Positions 1-5,250 of a stretch of 6,196 nt of DNA are shown here, piece after piece. The first letter of the stretch is position 1, and each line of letters opens with the position of its first letter. Under the pieces are notes generated by a model. That model searched no databases, was not told the origin of the DNA, and was given only the letters and a program-made list of their open reading frames with translations. The position numbers and the translations under genes were made by a program. Origin of the DNA: Rhodospirillales bacterium (GTDB lineage: Bacteria > Pseudomonadota > Alphaproteobacteria > Rhodospirillales > Casp-alpha2); NCBI GenBank assembly GCA_021775275.1, contig JAJFIE010000301.1:1-6196 (forward strand), given 5' to 3'.

Positions 1-433
1 CCTGATGGCGTGCGATAGACATCATCACGTCGTCGGCATCAACGGACTTGCCGTGATGAAATTCCATACCCTTGCGTAAATCGAACGTCCAGACCGATGC
101 ATCGGCATATGAGTCGTAAGATTCAGCCAATCGCGGAACCAACGAACCATCGGGCGCAACTTCCGTAAGCTGGCTGTAGATGGTGTAGAACAGCATTGAT
201 GTGAAGCCACTCGTGAGCTTCGTTGTATCCAGGACGTCTGTTGTTGAACCTTCGGGGTTCGCCAACGTGAGGTGCCCGCCGCGCTTTGGCGTCGCCGCCC
301 TGGCTTCAAATGACAGCACGCCTAGCGGCAGCGCAGACATGGCGCCGACAGCCGATGCGCGCTTCATCAAGTCTCTTCTGGAAATCCTGCCGTTCACGAA
401 GGCCTGAATATCTCTTTCGATTTTACGTCTCAT
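1..433 (-). CDS. ABC transporter solute-binding protein, family 5 (peptide/opine type), N-terminal part
   Basis: This is the periplasmic substrate-binding subunit of a peptide/nickel/opine-type ABC importer; only the first 144 residues lie in the window. The start is the ATG at 433-431, preceded by a purine-rich GGGAGACGG about 8 bases upstream. The leader carries a twin-arginine-like motif SRRDLMK at residues 18-24, a hydrophobic stretch at about 27-42 and an A-R-A-A region at 44-47 suited to signal peptidase cleavage, so Tat export is likely. The mature start K-R-G-G-H-L at 50-55, the Y-x-x-L-T-E-V-x-P-D-G-S at about 86-97, P-R-L-A-E-S at 100-105 and W-T-F-D-L-R-K-G at 115-122 followed by F-H-H-G-K are typical of SBP_bac_5 proteins. 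Permease and ATPase genes would be expected to the left, outside the window. Operator A lies in its upstream region. The substrate is unknown; the family also takes opines, dipeptides, glutathione and similar compounds. Confidence 0.9.
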   Translation of the reverse strand, partial: MRRKIERDIQAFVNGRISRRDLMKRASAVGAMSALPLGVLSFEARAATPKRGGHLTLANPEGSTTDVLDTTKLTSGFTSMLFYTIYSQLTEVAPDGSLVPRLAESYDSYADASVWTFDLRKGMEFHHGKSVDADDVMMSIARHQ

Positions 434-501
434 TGAAATCCGTCTCCCATTTTTTCCAAACAACGTTTTGATGATTGGAATGTTGGCCACTGGCATTTTT
501 T

Positions 502-507
502 ATTCTA
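502..507 (-). promoter_or_regulatory. Possible -10 element for the solute-binding protein gene
   Basis: On the minus strand this reads TAGAAT, a 5/6 match to a sigma-70 -10 box, about 70 bases upstream of the solute-binding protein start. No good -35 box stands at the normal distance; that position is occupied by operator A. A TTGACA further upstream (minus strand) is too far from it for ordinary spacing. The assignment is therefore weak. Confidence 0.3.
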
Positions 508-515
508 TGTGGCAT

Positions 516-531
516 AACTGTGATCACAGAT
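516..531. promoter_or_regulatory. Operator A: CTGTGATCACAG palindrome upstream of the transporter gene
   Basis: A perfect 12-base palindrome CTGTGATCACAG occupies 518-529. The next pair (517/530) mismatches and the pair after it (516/531) matches. It sits between the decarboxylase stop and the solute-binding protein start, about 84 bases upstream of the latter. The same core occurs at operators B and D. Read on the minus strand it shares the 15-mer AACTATCTGTGATCA with operator C, and read on the plus strand it shares ATAACTGTGATCACAG with operator B. It would overlap the -35 region if the TAGAAT -10 is right, which suggests repression. The cognate regulator is not in the window. Confidence 0.75.
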
Positions 532-557
532 AGTTAAGTTGTCAAGATTGTTGTTGC

Positions 558-2165
558 TCAGGCGACCAGCCATGGATCATCTTCCATGACCATGATGATG
601 GTTGGGCCCTTGCGCGTCAGGGCGTCGCGTATGGCGTCATCGAAGGCGCTGGCACTTTGGATCAGTATCCCCGGACAGCCAAAGGCATCGGCCAGTTTCA
701 GAAAATCAGGATTGCGTGGGTTGACGCCAATCTGGGGAATGTCCCGTTTTGTCATGCCATCACGGATCATGGCGTAACTGTTGTTGTTCCACAGGATGAT
801 GGGAATGGTCAGTTCTTCTTCCACCGCCGTGGCCAGTTCCTGCACGGTGAACATGAAGCCGCCATCGCCGACCAAAGCGATGACGTCTTTTTCCGGTAAG
901 GCGATTTTTGCGCCAATGGCGTCGGGCAGCGCACAGCCAAGTGTGCCAAACCCGGCTGGATAAAACCAGGTTCGGGGCAGGTAGGCAGGCATAACCTGGG
1001 TTCCGGTGTACACCAGCTGTGCAATATCACCCATGATGATCGCATCATCTGGCAAGACATCCCGGATCAGGGATAACAGCCTGCAGTGCTGGTTCTCAAC
1101 AGGCGTGAAGTCTGCCGTCTGTTGGGCGCGAACCCGGGTTAAATCGTCCAGTGTGGTTTTGTTGGCGCCATTGACCCCGCGAACGCGCAATTCAGCCAAC
1201 AGCATTTCCACAGCTGGCCCTGCGTCGCCCTGTACGCCCACATTGGCAGGAAATGCGTCGTTGAAGCGGGCCGGATCAATATCAATGCGGATCATCTTGC
1301 CATTGACGGGCAAGTCGTAGATGAAGCTGTCGGCCTCGGCGATTTCCGTGCCGATGGCCAAAATCACATCCGCCGTACCCAAATATTCCTGAACCGCCGG
1401 GCTGATAACCCCGCCGGTCAGGCTCAAGCAATTGTTATCCGAAACCACACCCTTTCCGGCATTGGATGAAATGACGGCGGCGTTTAGCAGTTCCGCCAGT
1501 TCAGTGATGCAATCCCCGGCGCCTTGCGCGCCGCCGCCAACCATCAGAATTGGTCGCGCCGCCTGGGCCAGCATATCCGCAGCGGCGGCAATGGCTGCAA
1601 CCCCCGGAACAGGACGGTCAGGGACCGTGCAGACGTTCCAGTCACCGGTCGCCGGCATCTCCATCACATCAATGGGAATGGCGATATGTACCGGGCGCGG
1701 TCGGCGTGATCCGAATATGGTAAAAGCCTGGGCGATCAGTTCCGGAACCTCGGACGGCTGGTGAACCATGGCGCTAAACGCCGTGATCGGCGCCGTGATC
1801 GCACACAGGTCCGTGGTTTCATGCAATCGCCCCCAGCCCTTGCCCAGCGATGGTGTGTCATTGGCGCTGGAAATAACCAGCATGGGGATGGAGTCGGCAT
1901 AGGCCTGGCCAATGGGTGTCGCCGCGTTGGTCACGCCCGGCCCGGTGATAATGGTGCAGACGCCGGGGCGACCGGAAGCGCGTCCGTATCCATCAGCCAT
2001 GAACCCGGCGCCTTGCTCGTTCCGGGGCGTCACATGGCGCACATTGCTGCCTTCAATGCCACGATAGAGTTCCAGCGTGTGCTCACCGGGGATGCCGAAT
2101 ACCGTGGTAACGCCATAGCCTTCGAGCAAATGCATCAATGCTTCGCCACATGTTTTTGTTGTCAT
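558..2165 (-). CDS. TPP-dependent 2-oxoacid decarboxylase, 5-guanidino-2-oxopentanoate decarboxylase (AruI)-like
   Basis: This 535-residue cytosolic enzyme has the full three-domain architecture of acetolactate synthase-type thiamine-diphosphate enzymes. The N-terminal PYR domain (about 1-170) has F-G-I-P-G at 23-27, the catalytic glutamate E50 in T-P-R-N-E-Q-G-A-G-F-M-A-D-G-Y, and G-P-G-V-T-N at 75-80. The middle TPP_enzyme_M domain spans about 190-325. The C-terminal PP domain carries the Mg/TPP motif from G-D-G at 433-435 to N-N at 460-461. The wording of the N-terminus (C-G-E-A-L at 6-10, E-L-Y-R-G at 32-36, H-V-T-P-R at 44-48) resembles the AruI group, which decarboxylates 2-ketoarginine to 4-guanidinobutyraldehyde in the arginine transaminase pathway, rather than true acetolactate synthase; no small regulatory subunit is adjacent. 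The ATG at 2165 has GAGGCGG just upstream. The gene stands alone, 154 bases after the GST gene, with its own promoter and operator B. The exact 2-oxoacid is uncertain, since a divergent aminotransferase and a methyltransferase are neighbours rather than known arginine genes. Confidence 0.88.
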   Translation of the reverse strand: MTTKTCGEALMHLLEGYGVTTVFGIPGEHTLELYRGIEGSNVRHVTPRNEQGAGFMADGYGRASGRPGVCTIITGPGVTNAATPIGQAYADSIPMLVISSANDTPSLGKGWGRLHETTDLCAITAPITAFSAMVHQPSEVPELIAQAFTIFGSRRPRPVHIAIPIDVMEMPATGDWNVCTVPDRPVPGVAAIAAAADMLAQAARPILMVGGGAQGAGDCITELAELLNAAVISSNAGKGVVSDNNCLSLTGGVISPAVQEYLGTADVILAIGTEIAEADSFIYDLPVNGKMIRIDIDPARFNDAFPANVGVQGDAGPAVEMLLAELRVRGVNGANKTTLDDLTRVRAQQTADFTPVENQHCRLLSLIRDVLPDDAIIMGDIAQLVYTGTQVMPAYLPRTWFYPAGFGTLGCALPDAIGAKIALPEKDVIALVGDGGFMFTVQELATAVEEELTIPIILWNNNSYAMIRDGMTKRDIPQIGVNPRNPDFLKLADAFGCPGILIQSASAFDDAIRDALTRKGPTIIMVMEDDPWLVA

Positions 2166-2239
2166 GTCCGCCTCATGTAACCCGGGCAGTATTCAGCAAG
2201 GAACCTGCCGGAGGATGGTTCGCGATTTGATGAGCGCAG

Positions 2240-2269
2240 ATGGTATCCTGCGGGAAATCAGTTCGTCAA
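2240..2269 (-). promoter_or_regulatory. Candidate sigma-70 promoter for the TPP decarboxylase
   Basis: On the minus strand TTGACG (2269-2264, 5/6 match to the -35 box) is followed after 18 bases by TACCAT (2245-2240, 4/6 match to the -10 box). Transcription would start near 2233, giving a leader of about 68 bases. The -35 box begins two bases from operator B, so a bound regulator would touch RNA polymerase. This is a prediction from consensus only. Confidence 0.45.
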
Positions 2270-2270
2270 T

Positions 2271-2286
2271 AACTGTGATCACAGTT
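2271..2286. promoter_or_regulatory. Operator B: perfect 16-base palindrome AACTGTGATCACAGTT
   Basis: All eight base pairs of AACTGTGATCACAGTT are symmetric, making this the most perfect of the four copies. It lies in the 154-base gap between the GST stop and the decarboxylase start, immediately upstream of the predicted -35 box, centred about 45 bases before the predicted transcription start. The same core is at operators A and D. Such a site fits a dimeric helix-turn-helix protein. It is not a CRP site, because the TGTGA and TCACA halves abut instead of being six bases apart. Confidence 0.8.
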
Positions 2287-2319
2287 GAGGAAGTATTTTC
2301 AATGCCGGATTGATGATTA

Positions 2320-3003
2320 TCAGCGGCGGATGCCATAACCATTTGGAGCTTCCGTGCCGTCTGCTTTCAGCGGTGTCCGTTTTTCGTCCATATGAATATC
2401 GTAGACTCTGGCGACGGCCGGACGCGCAAGCAGCGTGGAAATCAGATTGTGGATGCGCGGGTAGTCTTCGACCCGTCCGGGGAATATTTCCGGCCACACG
2501 GCCTGCATCACGAACAGGTAATCCAGGATGGTTCGCTTATCGCCGCAAAAATAAGGCCCATGAGTGAGCAGGCCTTCGATCACGTCGAGAACCTTTTCCA
2601 ATCGCGTCATGGATGCCGCCAGAAATTGATTCTGGGTATCTTCGTCATTTGGAAAATACAGTTCCGGGTGAAACTGGATCATCACATCCGGTTGCAAGGT
2701 GGAGGCCAGATAATGAAACCATTGCAGGAACGCGCCGCGCCCGGACGTGCCGATGGGAACCAACAGGTCCGCATCGGCATGGCGTTCGGCCAGATACATG
2801 GCGACGGCTCCGGTTTCGAAAATTGTGCCTTCGTCAGTGACCAGTGCCGGAACGCGCGCATGGGGGCTCGCCCTGGCGAAATCCGGGTCTACCTGATCGC
2901 TGAATATCTGCACCCAGCGCACGTCATAAGGCACGCCGATTTCCTCAAGCACCGCGTGGGCGGTCATGGCGTATGAGTTCGGATAGGCGAACAACGTATA
3001 CAT
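2320..3003 (-). CDS. Glutathione S-transferase family protein
   Basis: A 227-residue protein with the usual two-domain cytosolic GST layout. The thioredoxin-like N-domain (about 1-78) starts with a short beta strand and a candidate catalytic serine in Y-P-N-S at 8-10. It contains the cis-proline motif R-V-P-A-L-V at 50-55 (P52) and the glutathione gamma-glutamyl-binding pair E63-T64. The all-helical C-domain (about 87-210) has the N-capping box T158-I-L-D161 that is conserved in GST folds. The ATG at 3003 has a good GGAGG six bases upstream. It is the last gene of the leftward unit, 21 bases after the methyltransferase stop. GSTs of this kind conjugate glutathione to electrophiles or act as isomerases or reductive lyases; the substrate here is not readable. 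The C-terminal tail after residue 205 (K-R-T-P-L-K-A-D-G-T) is polar and probably disordered. No terminator hairpin is evident after the stop. Confidence 0.88.
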   Translation of the reverse strand: MYTLFAYPNSYAMTAHAVLEEIGVPYDVRWVQIFSDQVDPDFARASPHARVPALVTDEGTIFETGAVAMYLAERHADADLLVPIGTSGRGAFLQWFHYLASTLQPDVMIQFHPELYFPNDEDTQNQFLAASMTRLEKVLDVIEGLLTHGPYFCGDKRTILDYLFVMQAVWPEIFPGRVEDYPRIHNLISTLLARPAVARVYDIHMDEKRTPLKADGTEAPNGYGIRR

Positions 3004-3024
3004 TAGGGACCTCCGGGCGCTTCG

Positions 3025-4440
3025 TCAGAGGATATCATTCAGTTTGTCCAGAATACGGTCACGCATATCGTGACGCCCGGCCTCGATCCACGCATCCTTG
3101 TCGCTGCGCTGGAATAACCGGGGCATCCACGCTTCACCCATATAGTTATCCTGCGTGTGCTGATCCATCAGGAACTCGTTGTCCGCCGCTGCCCGGTGGA
3201 CGACATCTGCGGCGATGGTGTTGGCGTCAACGGTGACGCCGCTGGCGTATTTGGTCACCGAGCCGGCAATTTCATCCGCGAGCACAAGCATCTCGATGGA
3301 CCCCGTCCGACCCCCTGCCAGCATGCCCAGATTATGGATGAAGGTTGTCCCGCTCAATGCTGCGGACAACATGTTTCCGCCTGCTTCCGCAGCGGCCTGC
3401 TGATCGACGGTGTGGGCATCGGAGCATCCGGCGCCGACCCATGAAGGAATGCCCAGATATTCAAGAAACTGCACCGACACGATCCCTGCCATTGAGTATT
3501 CAGGCGAACCATAGGCCAGATCGGCCTGACGCATGTCCATAGGCAGGATCGAGGCTCCCGCCATGATCGGCGCACCGGGGCGTTCAAGCTGGTTCAGCAC
3601 GATCCCGGCCAGCGATTCCACGGTAGCTTGTACGACGGACCCGGCAAGGGTCACCGGCCCGGACATGCCCGGGAACAGGGCCGGATAACAGACAACAGGA
3701 ATGTTGCGTTCAGCGGCGAAACGCACACGACGACATGTTTCCTCTGGCACCCGCAAGGGTGACAGGGGCCCGGTCAGATCCATGCCACAAGGTTTCATAG
3801 CCAGCGCGTCCCACCCGCCGACTGAATCGGCGAGGAATTCCCACATGGCTGCCGTTTCCACTTCGTCATGACCAATGAAGGCAATGGGTTTGATGGTCTC
3901 TGCGGCAAGGGTCTTGAGCGTGACAAGTGCTTCTTCGTCTGCCGGAACATCCTGTGGATACCCCAACGAACCAACTGCATCGATATGATCCAGGGCCTGA
4001 CACACTTTGCCGATATTGACGATATCGTTCAGTACGCACGGGCGAATTTCCTGGGTGCTATGATCAAGCGTATTGACGCAATTGCGCCCCGGCGAAAAGC
4101 TCAAGGTGTCGCCATGGGTATCGACCCGCAGCTTTCCGGTGCGGTCATAGAGTCTGATTCTAGGGGCCACGGTTTCCAGAGCCCGTTCCACAAGATCGCC
4201 GCCGAAGTGAATGAAACCGCCGTCGCCCTCGCGGCATTCACCGGTGGCCAGCAGCATTTTACGGCTGCTGGCATCATCAATGCGAACACCGGTATCCCAT
4301 AGTACCGCCAGTGCACCGAGGCGCATCTGTTCCAGATCATCGTCGGTGAGAACCTGCAGGCGCAACAACCTCGGTGGTCGGGGTGGCGGCTCGCTGGCCA
4401 GCCTGAGCTGTTTCTCCTTTACCCGTCCACGACGCGCCAT
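3025..4440 (-). CDS. Trimethylamine methyltransferase (MttB) family protein, pyrrolysine-less
   Basis: A 471-residue member of the MttB family, TIM-barrel enzymes that move a methyl group from a methylated amine to the Co(I) of a corrinoid protein. Family signatures include S-F-S-P-G at 114-118, the run L-A-G-S-V-V-Q-A-T-V-E at 265-275 leading to L-A-G-I-V-L-N-Q-L-E-R-P-G-A-P at 277-291, the G-C-S-D-A-H-T-V-D-Q-Q at 338-348 and H-N-L-G-M-L-A-G-G at 369-377 followed by S-I-E-M-L-V at 381-386. Archaeal MttB uses a UAG-encoded pyrrolysine; this frame has no in-frame UAG and ends in TGA, so it belongs with the pyrrolysine-independent group typified by glycine betaine methyltransferase MtgB. The N-terminal 30 residues are basic and proline-rich. 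The ATG follows the previous gene's stop by two bases, so translation is probably coupled; GAGG lies 12 bases upstream. No corrinoid protein gene is in the window. The substrate is likely a quaternary or N-methylated compound, but this is inference. Confidence 0.9.
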   Translation of the reverse strand: MARRGRVKEKQLRLASEPPPRPPRLLRLQVLTDDDLEQMRLGALAVLWDTGVRIDDASSRKMLLATGECREGDGGFIHFGGDLVERALETVAPRIRLYDRTGKLRVDTHGDTLSFSPGRNCVNTLDHSTQEIRPCVLNDIVNIGKVCQALDHIDAVGSLGYPQDVPADEEALVTLKTLAAETIKPIAFIGHDEVETAAMWEFLADSVGGWDALAMKPCGMDLTGPLSPLRVPEETCRRVRFAAERNIPVVCYPALFPGMSGPVTLAGSVVQATVESLAGIVLNQLERPGAPIMAGASILPMDMRQADLAYGSPEYSMAGIVSVQFLEYLGIPSWVGAGCSDAHTVDQQAAAEAGGNMLSAALSGTTFIHNLGMLAGGRTGSIEMLVLADEIAGSVTKYASGVTVDANTIAADVVHRAAADNEFLMDQHTQDNYMGEAWMPRLFQRSDKDAWIEAGRHDMRDRILDKLNDIL

Positions 4441-4442
4441 GA

Positions 4443-5051
4443 TCAGGTCTCGCCTCGCGGGTTGCCATCGTCGCCAAACAATCCGATGGTTTCATTGCCC
4501 AACCGGATGCCCAACGCATTGATGAAGCGGACCCAATAGGCGAAACAGGCAATGGACTGTACGGCTTCAAGAATCTCGGTGTCCGTGGCGCCGGCGTTCC
4601 TTAATCCGTCGAGATCGTCGTGGGTCATGTCCGCCGGGGACCGGGCAAGTTTGGCGCCATATTTCAATAGTGCTGATTGTTTGTCATCAAACAAGTCAGG
4701 GGTGTCATAGGTATTATTTCGCACGGCCTCCAACATAGCGTCACCTTGTGCATCATCACCGAGCAGGGCTTTGAAATTGGCTCCATGATTGGACAACGCA
4801 TAGGTGCAGTCTGCGAGGATGGCAGTCTGCGTCGCCAGCAGTTCGAGAAACCAGGGTGGGGTCACGTTGTCTTCGTTGTGCAGGATGTCCCGGTAGTGGC
4901 GATCCGCCGCGATGAGTGGTTTGGGCTGTAATGAGAAGGCGCGGTAGAGGTTATGGATTTTGCCATGGGCGGCGCCGACCTGGCTGTACATTTTAGCAAG
5001 CTCGGGCGCGGCATCATCAGGATCAATAGTTTCGATCCAGCAGGGTTCCAT
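4443..5051 (-). CDS. Carboxymuconolactone decarboxylase / AhpD-like family protein
   Basis: A 202-residue, mainly helical protein of the CMD/AhpD superfamily. The active-site helix reads E70-L-L-A-T-Q-T-A-I-L-A-D-C82-T-Y-A85-L-S-N-H89-G, which matches the AhpD C-x-x-C-x-x-x-H pattern except that the second cysteine is alanine. Later helices contain T-D-T-E-I-L-E-A-V at about 156-164 and a closing Y-W-V-R-F-I-N-A-L-G at 172-181, also usual for the family. I chose the ATG at 5051 because AAGGA lies seven bases upstream of it; an in-frame TTG at 5078 would add nine residues but has no Shine-Dalgarno sequence. It is the first gene of the leftward unit and its TGA is two bases from the methyltransferase ATG. 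Family members are peroxidase-related disulfide reductases or decarboxylases; with one cysteine gone, a classical dithiol peroxidase cycle is unlikely. Its function is unknown. Confidence 0.85.
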   Translation of the reverse strand: MEPCWIETIDPDDAAPELAKMYSQVGAAHGKIHNLYRAFSLQPKPLIAADRHYRDILHNEDNVTPPWFLELLATQTAILADCTYALSNHGANFKALLGDDAQGDAMLEAVRNNTYDTPDLFDDKQSALLKYGAKLARSPADMTHDDLDGLRNAGATDTEILEAVQSIACFAYWVRFINALGIRLGNETIGLFGDDGNPRGET

Positions 5052-5058
5052 GTGATTG

Positions 5059-5063
5059 TCCTT
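5059..5063 (-). promoter_or_regulatory. Shine-Dalgarno sequence deciding the AhpD-like gene start
   Basis: On the minus strand this is AAGGA, followed by seven bases and the ATG at 5051. It falls inside the longer reading frame that would begin at TTG 5078, which supports the shorter 202-residue protein. Confidence 0.7.
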
Positions 5064-5086
5064 CAGTGAATGACTCAATGCGAACT

Positions 5087-5102
5087 ATCTGTGATCATAT
5101 TT
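5087..5102. promoter_or_regulatory. Operator C: degenerate CTGTGATCA palindrome ahead of the AhpD-mttB-GST unit
   Basis: The 16-mer ATCTGTGATCATATTT matches operator B at 13 of 16 positions, with one half-site intact (TGTGA) and the other TCATA. It is preceded by AACT, so the 15-mer AACTATCTGTGATCA at 5083-5097 is identical to the minus strand of operator A. It lies downstream of the predicted start point of the leftward promoter, centred around +18, where a bound protein would block elongation. Its centre is 75 bases from operator D. Confidence 0.6.
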
Positions 5103-5118
5103 TATTTCGCTAAGGTCA

Positions 5119-5148
5119 TCTATATTCCTGTATTTTGCCGCATGTCAA
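5119..5148 (-). promoter_or_regulatory. Candidate sigma-70 promoter for the AhpD-mttB-GST unit
   Basis: On the minus strand a perfect TTGACA (5148-5143) is followed after 18 bases by TATAGA (5124-5119, 4/6 match to the -10 box). The predicted start near 5112 gives a leader of about 60 bases. The promoter lies between operators C and D, so both could influence it. This is the best consensus promoter in the window. Confidence 0.55.
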
Positions 5149-5161
5149 TGTTCAACAAGCA

Positions 5162-5177
5162 TACTGTGATCACAGTT
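5162..5177. promoter_or_regulatory. Operator D: ACTGTGATCACAGT palindrome in the divergent promoter region
   Basis: The inner 14 bases, 5163-5176, are a perfect palindrome with the same 12-base core as operators A and B. It sits between the leftward AhpD unit and the rightward aminotransferase gene. It shares its last base with a TTGACG that serves as candidate -35 box for the aminotransferase, and it is upstream of the -35 box of the leftward promoter. One bound dimer could therefore act on both directions. Confidence 0.75.
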
Positions 5178-5205
5178 TGACGAATCCCTTGTTCACTGTT
5201 ATTTA
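5177..5205 (+). promoter_or_regulatory. Weak candidate promoter for the aminotransferase gene
   Basis: TTGACG at 5177-5182 (5/6 match to the -35 box) is followed after 17 bases by TATTTA at 5200-5205, which matches only 3/6 of the -10 box. The -35 box abuts operator D in the same way that the decarboxylase's TTGACG abuts operator B, which is the best argument for it. Alternative -10 positions in the AT-rich stretch to 5220 cannot be excluded. Confidence 0.35.
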
Positions 5206-5250
5206 CAAAACCGTATTTATGTTCCCGAAGTGCGCAAAGGATAAACAGGG

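Noticed and set aside
521..526. GATC at the centre of each operator as a sign of methylation-controlled switching.
   Set aside because: GATC is frequent throughout the window and follows from the palindrome. Alphaproteobacteria usually use GANTC methylation, so there is no specific support.
518..529. Operator core as a CRP/FNR-type site, because it contains TGTGA and TCACA.
   Set aside because: CRP half-sites are separated by six bases; here they abut with no spacer in all copies. The site must belong to a different regulator.
1778..1803. Short tandem repeat of CGCCGTGATCG in the decarboxylase gene.
   Set aside because: It lies in frame and encodes an I-T-A-P-I-T-A stretch in the normal protein; it looks like chance codon repetition, not a regulatory element.
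558..2165. Calling the TPP enzyme a biosynthetic acetolactate synthase (IlvB).
   Set aside because: There is no adjacent IlvN regulatory subunit, it is shorter than typical IlvB, and the N-terminal wording fits the AruI group better.
1761..2180. Long rightward open frame (139 codons) opposite the decarboxylase start.
   Set aside because: It is antisense to a well-conserved TPP enzyme, has no recognisable family features and is explained by the codon bias of the real gene.
2287..2319. Possible rho-independent terminator after the GST gene.
   Set aside because: No GC-rich hairpin followed by a T-run can be formed there; the only strong inverted repeat nearby is operator B, which lacks a loop and a T-tract.
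2392..2976. Rightward open frame of 194 codons opposite the GST gene.
   Set aside because: The opposite strand encodes a clear GST with a ribosome site; the antisense translation shows no domain and is a shadow frame.
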